Shown here in pieces: positions 44,199 to 52,087 of a DNA stretch of 64,000 nucleotides. The stretch spans positions 4,960,001 to 5,024,000 of the forward strand of contig OZ244209.1 in the NCBI GenBank assembly GCA_965216885.1, written 5' to 3'. The notes below the pieces were generated by a model. That model had not been told where the DNA came from. It searched no databases and was given only the letters and a program-made list of their open reading frames with translations. Made by a program: the position numbers and the translations under genes. The stretch's first letter is position 1. Every line of letters starts with the position of its first letter. This stretch comes from CAYNJG01 sp965216885 (GTDB lineage Bacteria > Planctomycetota > Planctomycetia > Pirellulales > Pirellulaceae).

Positions 44199-46541
44199 AT
44201 GCTACCAAGACCGAGGTCTGCCACGATGAGAACAACCCGAGCCAACCGATCGTCGTTCCGCGACCTGCGAAACGTCCTTGCTGGAACCATCACGGCAGCC
44301 GTGTTATTCAGCGGCTTCGCAATGGCTGGCGATGTTGCACCCGCCTTGAATCGAATGCGTCGTCTGCCACCGCCGCACCAGATCGGCAAGCCTGGCGGCA
44401 TCTCAAGAACAGCCTGGTTGGCCCCGGTCAAATATGTGGATCCCCCTTCCTTTGAAAGCATCGGCGACGAGACGATCGTCGAACCGACGACTCCCTCGAA
44501 GCCAATCGCTCCTGCCCCGATTACTGCTACGCCCGAGGCGCCGAAACTGAGGGTTCCCAAACCCGACGCATCCGATCCAACAACACCAACCCACGCGACG
44601 AGCGCAACGCCGGCAAATTCAGCCGGCCAAGCAATACAAGCCGAGGTCGATCCCCAGTCCGGCCAGTACTCCTACCCAACAACGGCCGCGACCCGCCCAA
44701 GGCTGTTGCAGTTTCAGGCCTCCGATGAATGGAACGTGACGCGGACGCCATTGATGGAGGGCCAGATCGGCGTTGAAGTTCAGCCGCGGATTGCCCGTAG
44801 TCCGGGCGGCCATGCGAAGCTCAACCTGAACGCTACCGCGATTCCTATCAAGCCGAATCCGAAGCTCGTAAACCTTCCCGCCACTCCGGCTGCTGAGACG
44901 ATCCCAGCCGCTGAAAAACCCGCCGCAGTCGTCGGTATCCCGACAACCCCTTTTGCGGCACCGGGCAAACTGGCCGAGCACCCCGTCGTTCGAGCGATCA
45001 AGCCCTTCAAGCCGAATCCGACGCTCGCAAACCTTCCCGCCGCTCCGGCTGTTGAGACGTTCCCAGCCGCTGAAAATCCCGCCGAACTCGCCAGTATCCC
45101 CTCAAACCTTGCTGCAGCACCAGACGAGCCGGTCGAACAACCCGTGGTTCGAGCGATCAAGCCGAACACCGCCAATGCCGTCGTGGCGAATGGCAATCCG
45201 CCAGCACAAGCAACGCTCAAGACGACACCAGCGGTGGCACCGTCCAGAAAAGTTGCCCCGTCACTGCTGATAACGAAGGCAGATACACGAACGACGCCTG
45301 GTGTCACGAAAGTGAGCTCCCCCAGGAAACCTGCACCTGTCTTGACGGCCGCTCGAGCGAACCCGACGCCCGCAACAGACCACATGGTCGCGACGCCAAT
45401 CGCGTCACCAGTCGCCGCGAAGCAGGCTGATTCCGCAACACCCGTGTACTCGCTTCCGAAGGTGTCCCCCGCCCCAATCGCACCGTCGCCCGAAACGCCC
45501 GCGTTCAGCCGGACAACTACCCTGTCGTCCGTCGGAACTGAATTCATGGACACTTCGGCGTCGAACGTTTCGATCGGCCCCAGCCCGTACGCAGCGACCG
45601 GGTTCGGCGACAACAGCTTTCAGAGCATCGGCTCGGACGTCCTCTTCCGACGCTCCATCGTTGAGCCCGACTGGAGTCGCGTGTTCAATACGGGATGCAA
45701 TCAGTGCTCATCGAATGTTTGTTGCTGCCGTGAAGCGGTATGGTCAGCCAGCGCCGGCGTGATCGCAATGCACCGCTCGCATTCGGATGGGTTCGACGCC
45801 TTTCTGGCTCAGTGCGATGTGACGAACGAAGGCGTTCGTGGACGGGACATGGACCTGGATTTCGCCTGGGGACCACGTGTCGCGATTACACGAAACAATC
45901 TGTGCGGCGGGCTCGACTTCGAAGGTATCTTCTATCAAATCGAGGAGTTCTCCGGCAGCAACTCGCACGTCGGCGACCTCATCATTCGCGAGGTCAACTT
46001 TATTGGCGTGGGCACATCATTCGTCGATTATGAATCGCAGATTACCAACGTCGAATTCAACGCCTCCCGATGGCTCAACAACTGGACAAAGCTGTTGCTT
46101 GGAGCTCGCTGGATTCAACTGGACGAAAAGGGCTCGATCACAGCCAGCACGGCGACGGATCCCAACTATCGTGATCAGGTCGACATCGAAAACAGTATCG
46201 TCGGCGGACAACTGGGCATTCAACATCTGATGTGGGACCGTGGCAACGGATTCACGATCACAGGGACGCTCAAAGGCGGTGTGTTCCTCAACAATGCCTC
46301 GCGAGAAACGATTGGGTTTGGTACTTCGCCTCTCTCCGACGACACCACGTCGTTGCTGGGAGAAATCGACATCAACGCCAACTACCAATGGAGCGATCGC
46401 TGGGCCTTCAACGCCGGATATCAGTTCCTCGCGATCAGCGACGCAGGCCTCGCGCTTGATCAGTTCTTCAGCCCAAATGCCATTTTCTATGACGATGTGA
46501 TGTTGCAAGGCTTCCGCCTTGGTATCACCTACACGCACTAA
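44199..46541 (+). CDS. BBP7-like outer-membrane beta-barrel protein with Pro/Ala-rich N-terminal repeats
   Basis: 780 residues from ATG 44199, or 771 from ATG 44226. A hydrophobic segment 'VLAGTITAAVLFSGFAMAG' (about 26-44) acts as signal peptide. Residues 80-460 are low-complexity Pro/Ala/Thr with a 53-residue unit repeated twice ('IKPNPKLVNLPATPAAETIP' and 'FKPNPTLANLPAAPAVETFP'). The C-terminal 290 residues begin 'WSASAGVIAMHRSHSD' and show alternating strands ending 'GFRLGITYTH', with a terminal aromatic, as expected for an outer-membrane barrel. This fits the BBP7/planctomycete porin-like group, by memory. It may work with the export lipoprotein 20 bases upstream, or anchor polymer at the surface. 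Confidence 0.7.
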   Translation: MLPRPRSATMRTTRANRSSFRDLRNVLAGTITAAVLFSGFAMAGDVAPALNRMRRLPPPHQIGKPGGISRTAWLAPVKYVDPPSFESIGDETIVEPTTPSKPIAPAPITATPEAPKLRVPKPDASDPTTPTHATSATPANSAGQAIQAEVDPQSGQYSYPTTAATRPRLLQFQASDEWNVTRTPLMEGQIGVEVQPRIARSPGGHAKLNLNATAIPIKPNPKLVNLPATPAAETIPAAEKPAAVVGIPTTPFAAPGKLAEHPVVRAIKPFKPNPTLANLPAAPAVETFPAAENPAELASIPSNLAAAPDEPVEQPVVRAIKPNTANAVVANGNPPAQATLKTTPAVAPSRKVAPSLLITKADTRTTPGVTKVSSPRKPAPVLTAARANPTPATDHMVATPIASPVAAKQADSATPVYSLPKVSPAPIAPSPETPAFSRTTTLSSVGTEFMDTSASNVSIGPSPYAATGFGDNSFQSIGSDVLFRRSIVEPDWSRVFNTGCNQCSSNVCCCREAVWSASAGVIAMHRSHSDGFDAFLAQCDVTNEGVRGRDMDLDFAWGPRVAITRNNLCGGLDFEGIFYQIEEFSGSNSHVGDLIIREVNFIGVGTSFVDYESQITNVEFNASRWLNNWTKLLLGARWIQLDEKGSITASTATDPNYRDQVDIENSIVGGQLGIQHLMWDRGNGFTITGTLKGGVFLNNASRETIGFGTSPLSDDTTSLLGEIDINANYQWSDRWAFNAGYQFLAISDAGLALDQFFSPNAIFYDDVMLQGFRLGITYTH

Positions 46542-46730
46542 ACAGAGTTCGAGCCAACAGTCGGGCGTCGGCTGCCGGCCTTGCGTGAGGTCAAATTCAG
46601 GCAAGCTGTCCCTTCGGGTTGCCGTTGTATGATCCTGTGTCGTTCTTGAGTAGCCGGCGTCGGTGGTCACCACGGTCACAGTAGAGGACAGGATTTCGCG
46701 ACTGTCACACTCTGACGATAAATAGGGGTA

Positions 46731-46749
46731 GTTCACGTTCGGCGTGAAC
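46731..46749. promoter_or_regulatory. Perfect 7-bp inverted repeat at a start codon
   Basis: GTTCACG (46731-46737), loop TTCGG, CGTGAAC (46743-46749). The hairpin covers the GTG at 46744 that opens the next gene, so it could hide the ribosome site or be an operator; chance cannot be excluded. Confidence 0.35.
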
Positions 46750-47439
46750 GCATCAACGCCTCATACTCGCCGGAGCCCCGACGTGCGAAAACTACGCCCT
46801 GCGCCACACATCACTTCGAATCCGATTATCGGATTGGCTATTTCGAGCGTACTTGTGCTCATGTCGGCCAACATGGCCGTTTCCGCCGAGGAAGGTGAGG
46901 CGAACGAGCCGACGATCGCGAGCCCGGCGTTTTCTCCGGAATTCGCCCAGGAGCCGCTGTGGATCGAGCACGACGGACTGCTGGTTGCCCAGATCGGAAA
47001 ATCGAATTCGTGGGCGGCGTACAGCAAGCACTCGGGCAAATGGCGGACACACAAATTCCCGAAGGACACGGCCGTCATTCCGATCATCGGATCCACCGTT
47101 GTCGTTTTTCAGATCACCGGGAAGGACATCCGGCAACTTGTCGCGGTGGACAAACAGGGGCGATGGCGCACGACGAGACTCGCCAATCCCGCGACAAAGT
47201 GTATACCGGTCGTGGGTTCCAACGTCGCCGCGGTTCAGATCGGTGATCGCATTCATGCATTCAGCGGACTAAATGGCGCGTGGGACGCAACGCAACACGC
47301 CGGTTCGCCGCGAATCGACAACGATACGGTGATGACGTTGTCGCGGAACAGAATCTCTGTATTCAGCGCATTCTCCGGCCACTGGGCGGAATCCCCGTCA
47401 CTGGCCCCGCGGGAAAGCGACACAGCAACGGCAGACTGA
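46744..47439 (+). CDS. Secreted protein of unknown function with beta-propeller-like repeats
   Basis: 231 residues from GTG 46744; another GTG at 46783 ('VRKLRPAPHITSN') may be the true start. A hydrophobic segment 'IIGLAISSVLVLMSANMAVS' acts as a signal, followed by EEGEANEP. The mature part has three or four repeats of about 45 residues: 'WAAYSKHSGKWRTHKFPKD', 'LVAVDKQGRWRTTRLANP', 'IHAFSGLNGAWDATQHAG', 'ISVFSAFSGHWAESPSLA'. The pattern hydrophobic-x-x-G-x-W resembles WD/kelch/PQQ blades but matches no family I can name. It stands alone between the barrel and the LRR gene. Confidence 0.65.
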   Translation: MNASTPHTRRSPDVRKLRPAPHITSNPIIGLAISSVLVLMSANMAVSAEEGEANEPTIASPAFSPEFAQEPLWIEHDGLLVAQIGKSNSWAAYSKHSGKWRTHKFPKDTAVIPIIGSTVVVFQITGKDIRQLVAVDKQGRWRTTRLANPATKCIPVVGSNVAAVQIGDRIHAFSGLNGAWDATQHAGSPRIDNDTVMTLSRNRISVFSAFSGHWAESPSLAPRESDTATAD

Positions 47440-47468
47440 ACACGTACGAGTCGAATAACTGCGACTCG

Positions 47469-48521
47469 CTATTTCAACTCGTCGATGTCTTTCGCGACGC
47501 TTGTAATACTGTCGACGTACTCCTTGAGTGCTTCCACGCCCGGGTCAGTCACACTGGTTCTAAAGAGCGACAGATGCTGTAGCTGCTGGAGTTTCGCGAG
47601 TTGTAGTAACCCCTCATCCGTGACGGCCGTGTTGTTCAAAGTCACCTGCGTGAGTGAACCGACGGTGCCCAGGTGTGCGAGTCCGCGGTCGGTGATCGCT
47701 GTACCATCGAGTTCAACTATCGAGAGCTGTGGAAACGACTTCAGGTATTCCAATCCATCGTCCGTCACCAACGAATCGCCGATCGTCAAACGCCACAGAC
47801 TCGGCAACGGACGCAACGAACCCAACTCGTCATTCGAAATCGGGAGCCCCGACAGGGAAAGCCCCGAAAGCCGAGGCATGTTGCGGAGGTGCTTCAGACC
47901 TTCGCCCGTTACCTTCGTGTCCTGCAACATGAGACGAGAAAGTTCCGCGTGCCCTTGCATAGACTTCAGGCCCTGATCCGTGATCGGGTGGCCCCTGACA
48001 TCCAACACTTTCAATTTCCTGAAACTTGCAATGTGCCGCATGCCGTCGTCCGTAATCTGCACGCCACGCGAATAGGAAAGATGGAGGGCTCGAAGATCTT
48101 GCAGACCTGTCAGTCTCTCCAACTGCGTGTCCGATAGCTCGCCATTGGTGAACTGCAGCTCTCTCAGTTGCGGAAACGCAAACAGACTCTCGATCACGTC
48201 ATCGGATCGATTGTCGACTCGAACCGACACCACGACGTAAAACCCCAACTCGCCCATAAGGTTTCGCAACCAAGCCGGGCCGGACAGCACTGGAACCCGT
48301 CGCTGATCATCCAACTCAAAGCCAATCCATCCACCGGCAGCCTCAATCTTCTCGATAGCCACTCGTTGTCGCGTCACCGAGTTGACCTTCCACCCTAGCC
48401 ACGCCGACGCCAACGTCAACACGATGAGCATCGACCGCAGACTGAACCGAAATGTAAGAGGCGACTTCCCGCTGGTCATAACTGCTACTCGTCGTACTGT
48501 GTTGAAGACGATGGCAAACAT
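47469..48521 (-). CDS. Leucine-rich-repeat protein with N-terminal membrane anchor
   Basis: 350 residues from ATG 48521 (ATG 48479 also possible). A membrane segment 'FSLRSMLIVLTLASAWLGW' near residues 27-45 is typical of planctomycete anchor proteins. From about residue 100 there are eight or nine repeats of about 24 residues of the form 'L..LD..G..ITD.GL..L', for example 'LKVLDVRGHPITDQGLKSM' and 'LSIVELDGTAITDRGLAHL'. This is the cysteine-free LRR type common in this phylum, likely a protein-protein interaction surface outside the cytoplasm. The function is unknown. It is convergent with the gene upstream at 47439. Confidence 0.82.
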   Translation of the reverse strand: MFAIVFNTVRRVAVMTSGKSPLTFRFSLRSMLIVLTLASAWLGWKVNSVTRQRVAIEKIEAAGGWIGFELDDQRRVPVLSGPAWLRNLMGELGFYVVVSVRVDNRSDDVIESLFAFPQLRELQFTNGELSDTQLERLTGLQDLRALHLSYSRGVQITDDGMRHIASFRKLKVLDVRGHPITDQGLKSMQGHAELSRLMLQDTKVTGEGLKHLRNMPRLSGLSLSGLPISNDELGSLRPLPSLWRLTIGDSLVTDDGLEYLKSFPQLSIVELDGTAITDRGLAHLGTVGSLTQVTLNNTAVTDEGLLQLAKLQQLQHLSLFRTSVTDPGVEALKEYVDSITSVAKDIDELK

Positions 48522-48764
48522 ACGTTGTTGGCCTCTTCGAAAATGCAGCTAGAATCTCGGCTCATATTTCCGTTATTCCCCGTCAATTGATCGGGGTGGC
48601 CCGAAAGGCAGCGTCTTTCTTTCCGATCGGTTGAACAAATGACACGAGGTACGTCCTTGGCCAACTCTTTACCTTGCGCCAAGGCATTGCCCGAAGCTGA
48701 AACCAACAAGGTGCCCACCGGGTACAAGCTGTAGACGAATTGAGAGACAGGCTGGCTTAAAACA

Positions 48765-49469
48765 ATGTGGAAAACAACTCTGCTGGTCATTACCGGACTT
48801 GTTCCTACGTTGGGCCTGCTGGGGAGTCCGCCGGATGTGACGACGCTCATCTATTCAGTGTTCGTTATCGCCTGGCTTTTTCGCAAACCCCTATCAAACC
48901 TGTACGACCGGTGCCCAGGCCCACACGTGGTCAAGGTTGCGGCACTGTTCCTGGCGTCAGGCTGCCTGACGGAAACGCTCGCCTGGCTAAACAACTACCT
49001 GAGTGCCGCAACGGATCCAGCACTCTTTCATCCGCAGCTATTTGCTGACCTGATCATTGGCATTGGGTTTTACGGCGGCTGGGCCGTGGCGTGGTTGATT
49101 GCGCTCATTTGGTTCCGCTACTCCGCGAAGGAAGCATTCTTCGTCACCGGAATCCAGGGCATTTTCTTCGAACAGCTTGGAGCCGTGTTCCTCGCCATGC
49201 TGTCCCTATTCAGATCCAATCCGGCCACGGCGTTACTGTTCGGCGTGTACGTCTTCCTCGTTCATGGCTCGGCTGTTGGACTGGCCATGTGCTTCCAGGA
49301 AAAAGATGCTCACAACGATCAGCGGTCTGGCCACTGGATTCGGTTTCCCGTCGTCGTCGTGCTGATGGTGGCCGGAGCGTTTGCGGGTTGCGCTATCGTC
49401 GACTTCGTGGCTGAACTGTTTGGTGGACTGCCCGAGAAACGCTCGATCATCGACCATCCATTTTGGTAG
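48765..49469 (+). CDS. Multi-pass membrane protein of unknown function
   Basis: 234 residues with about six hydrophobic segments, starting 'MWKTTLLVITGLVPTLGLL' and ending before a short soluble tail. Notable motifs are 'ASGCLTETLAWLNNYL' and 'FFVTGIQGIFFEQLGAVFLA' inside membrane regions; polar or charged residues (Glu, Asn, Gln) within helices suggest transport or enzymatic activity. I do not recognise the family. It is divergent from the LRR gene and stands alone. Confidence 0.6.
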   Translation: MWKTTLLVITGLVPTLGLLGSPPDVTTLIYSVFVIAWLFRKPLSNLYDRCPGPHVVKVAALFLASGCLTETLAWLNNYLSAATDPALFHPQLFADLIIGIGFYGGWAVAWLIALIWFRYSAKEAFFVTGIQGIFFEQLGAVFLAMLSLFRSNPATALLFGVYVFLVHGSAVGLAMCFQEKDAHNDQRSGHWIRFPVVVVLMVAGAFAGCAIVDFVAELFGGLPEKRSIIDHPFW

Positions 49470-49595
49470 AGCGACAATACTTCGCTGAGCAATTGCCGGG
49501 AGGCTCATCACAGAGGGGAACGGAAGGGGAATCTCCGCCCGAGAGCTTCGACAAGGCGATCGACGGTCATGCGTCACGGAATCCGGTACTCCCCA

Positions 49596-49955
49596 TTACT
49601 CGCTGATGCGGGCCTCCAGCTTTTCAGAAATGGCCGCGGCATTTCGTCTCAAGAACTGTTGAAGGTCATCGGAGTCCGAATGAATCTGCGCCAGACTGCG
49701 CGGATCCCCACCGAAAGTCCACCTAAGGTAGTAGTCCACTCCGCGTAGCTCCCGCAAGTCCTCGAGCAGCAGCACGCAGAACCAATCAGGTAGCTCTACG
49801 TAAGTATCATCGCTCGTCACGACCTGCGCAGCGTCGTCAAACTTTCCTAATGCTTTGAGGAACTGATCTACGACCTCTTTTCGCGACAAATCTCCATTCG
49901 CCTGGCCTCTCAGTAACGCATGAAGTCTTTCGGACAAGCTGGTGTGTCCATTCAT
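49596..49955 (-). CDS. Small acidic protein of unknown function
   Basis: 119 residues, no signal peptide. 'LSERLHALLRGQANGDLSRK' and 'EVVDQFLKALGKFDDAAQVV' look helical, followed by 'YVELPDWFCVLLLEDLREL'. The ATG overlaps the stop of the upstream frameshifted gene by 4 bases (ATGA). A small acidic protein directly after a larger secretable or toxin-like gene would fit an immunity or chaperone role, but that is only inference from position. I recognise no family. Confidence 0.55.
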   Translation of the reverse strand: MNGHTSLSERLHALLRGQANGDLSRKEVVDQFLKALGKFDDAAQVVTSDDTYVELPDWFCVLLLEDLRELRGVDYYLRWTFGGDPRSLAQIHSDSDDLQQFLRRNAAAISEKLEARISE

Positions 49956-50369
49956 CGCACGCCTCCTGAAGCTCGCAGACTTTCAATGAAGTCGTCCGCA
50001 TACTCCCACGCGGCCGTATGTAGGTTTGTGTGATTGGAACCTGCCCGCGGTGCGGCCGCCGAACTCTGATATGTGCTAAACTGAAGTGTTCCGCCTTGTT
50101 CTGCAAAAAGTCTGCCTGAACGCCTGTATTTCATGTATTTCGTGTGCCATTACAGATAACAGGGCCTCGTCGTACGCTGCCATATTGGGATTGATGTGAA
50201 CGACAATTTTTCCTTCAGCGTTGAACATTTGGTGCCATTGCACGGAATCAGTGGTCGCAAGTAGCCCCGGTCCCCGTGCCGTCAGAACTTCCGCCGTACC
50301 GTCAAAAATATGGTCAACGCCTTTGCTAAGACCAAAAAACGTATCGGCACCCTCAGTCTTGATGCATGC
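49952..50369 (-). pseudogene. Frameshifted gene remnant downstream of tRNA-Glu
   Basis: Two overlapping minus-strand frames join into one protein if one T is removed from the run at 50105-50109. The upstream part (open from 50369 to a stop at 50076-50078) reads '...QMFNAEGKIVVHINPNMAAY', then 'DEALLSVMAHEIHEIQAFRQ'. The second frame continues 'FAEQGGTLQFSTYQSSAAAP' and ends 'HTAAWEYADDFIESLRASGG' plus two residues at 49952. The 5' end lacks a good start and is blocked by TAG at 50370-50372, so the gene is also truncated. 'AHEIHEI' is only half a zincin motif. It is a pseudogene, or a sequencing error plus truncation. I know no family. Confidence 0.65.
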
Positions 50370-50527
50370 CTACTTGCAAGTGGCCTATGAAGACTGGTCC
50401 GCAGCCAGCAACTTCGACGAATCGATCCGCGGTAACATCGGTGCTAATCCTCCGTCATCAGCAGTCACCGCTATCGCCGAAGAGCCCGCTACTGATGACG
50501 TGTGCTTACCTCTGACGACGCTATCAA

Positions 50528-50600
50528 CGCCCCTTCCCCGATTCGAACGAGGGTTTTCGAACTGAGAGTCCGACGTCCTGGGCCACTAGACGAAAGGGGC
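50528..50600 (-). tRNA. tRNA-Glu (anticodon CTC)
   Basis: The minus strand folds as a complete cloverleaf: acceptor GCCCCTT/AAGGGGC (7 of 7 pairs), D-arm with 'TCTAGTGGCCCAGGA', anticodon stem TCGGA/TTCGA with loop CTCTCAG (anticodon CTC), and T-arm CCTCG-TTCGAAT-CGGGG. The discriminator is G and CCA is not encoded. The D-arm and acceptor resemble bacterial tRNA-Glu. Frames listed over this stretch are spurious. Confidence 0.93.
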
Positions 50601-50775
50601 TGACTCCAGATCACCTATCTTCGTTGCTTTTGCGGTCCGTAGCAACCGGCGATAGCACACAGGCCCGCTAGCGTGGGGCCGTTGATCTTGTTGACGATCG
50701 TGAACCGTCTCTATACTCCGCCGCCCTGAATCTCGCGTTCGCGACGATCATGCTCAAGCCCACAAGAGGTTCGCG

Positions 50776-51927
50776 ATGAACCGGATAGCAATATCGCTCG
50801 TCACACTGGCCCTGGTCTCTGCCGGCAGTGTTTTCGCTCAGCAGACAAACCAATGGCAGACCAACGTCGGTGGACGCGATGCCGCCACTGCACCCCGCCG
50901 GGACATTACGCCTATCGGGTCTCGAGGAATCGCGCCAACGCCGCTGGGTAAATTGTCCACGGATTCGGGACAGGTTTGGAAGGAATACGACATCCGCAGT
51001 TTCACGCGTCGACTGCGAGATCAGCAGAAACCAGAACAGACGATCGTCGACTGGATTCTTAGAGAAACCGGTACCAACACCTGGTTCGGCGAGCCCATGA
51101 GCATGCTGACCGCGAATCGCAATGCCGTGCGTGTCTATCACACGCCCCAGGTGCAAGCCGTCGTGAAAGAGGTCATCGACCGTTTTCTGAACAGCCGATC
51201 CGAAGCCAACGAAGTGGCCGTTCGCCTGGTCACCGTTGAAAACCCGGACTGGCGTGTCCGGGCGCTGCCAATGCTGACTCCCGTGCAATCGCAAACGCCG
51301 GGAATCGAAGCATGGGTGCTCTCGCGGGAAAACGCGGCAATGCTGCTGTATGCACTCAATCAGCGCGTCGACTATCGCGAACACAATTCGCCGAACCTGA
51401 CGATCTACAGCGGTCAGACGCACACGATCGAAAGCACTCGACCGCGGATCTTCAATTCAGGAATGGATCCCACCAACGCACAATTTGGTGTCGCCGGCCT
51501 GGCGCAGGTCGACGAGGGATTTTCATTGCAAATCAGTCCCCTGGTCGGACGAAGCGGTGACACGATCGAGGCTGTCATCAAATGCTCCGTCGACCAAATC
51601 GAAAAATTTACGCCGCTGAATGTCGGCAGGGTGGACCAGTTTGGAACCTATAAGCGATCCCAGCTAAAGGTACCGCAAGTGTCCAGTTGGCATCTGCACG
51701 AACGATTTCGCTGGCCGACCAATGAGGTGCTACTCATCAGCCGCGGACTCGTCGCGACGCCCGGACCAGCCGCGGCAAAAGGCACAATTCGGCGAATTTT
51801 CGACGGCAAAGCTCCTCGCGCCGAGGCACTGCTGTTCCTGGAAAGCCGTCACGAAATCAAATCGGCATCAGGTGTTACGACGACAGCTTCACGCACGGAC
51901 TCGGCCAACTATCGCGGTAGGTACTAG
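50776..51927 (+). CDS. Secreted secretin-like (STN/type II-III secretion-related) protein of unknown function
   Basis: 383 residues with a signal peptide 'MNRIAISLVTLALVSAGSVF' cleaved near AQQ (about 22). 'YDIRSFTRRLRDQQKPEQTI' and 'AVRVYHTPQVQAVVKEVIDR' recall the short N-terminal domain of secretins and planctomycete proteins in which 'LVV.ST..VH..V..LL' repeats occur; 'ANEVAVRLVTVENPDW' follows as in the second secretin subdomain. 'GFSLQISPLVGRSGDTIEAV' resembles the 'G..L.V.P.I...G.I.L.I' signature of the secretin core. The full channel domain appears shortened, so it is probably a secretin-related periplasmic protein and not a pore. It is alone in its context, 175 bases after the tRNA. 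Confidence 0.65.
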   Translation: MNRIAISLVTLALVSAGSVFAQQTNQWQTNVGGRDAATAPRRDITPIGSRGIAPTPLGKLSTDSGQVWKEYDIRSFTRRLRDQQKPEQTIVDWILRETGTNTWFGEPMSMLTANRNAVRVYHTPQVQAVVKEVIDRFLNSRSEANEVAVRLVTVENPDWRVRALPMLTPVQSQTPGIEAWVLSRENAAMLLYALNQRVDYREHNSPNLTIYSGQTHTIESTRPRIFNSGMDPTNAQFGVAGLAQVDEGFSLQISPLVGRSGDTIEAVIKCSVDQIEKFTPLNVGRVDQFGTYKRSQLKVPQVSSWHLHERFRWPTNEVLLISRGLVATPGPAAAKGTIRRIFDGKAPRAEALLFLESRHEIKSASGVTTTASRTDSANYRGRY

Positions 51928-52087
51928 GCCAACGAGCGACATTTCCGTTCACTGCATCGACTCGTTGGAGCTCTGGGGCTAGAATTTCGCCCACATTCAG
52001 CCGTCGATTGGCCCCCTGCTGCCTTTGGCTGTCCACGGGCGGCCGCAACCGGCTCACATTCACTTCTTCGAAAAAGATTCCCCCGTC

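Noticed and set aside
50105..50140. Zinc-protease motif HExxH in the frameshifted gene
   Set aside because: The sequence is A-H-E-I-H-E-I; the second His is one position early, so it is not the canonical motif.
50221..50565. 114-residue plus-strand frame
   Set aside because: Runs through the tRNA-Glu gene and is antisense to the frameshifted remnant.
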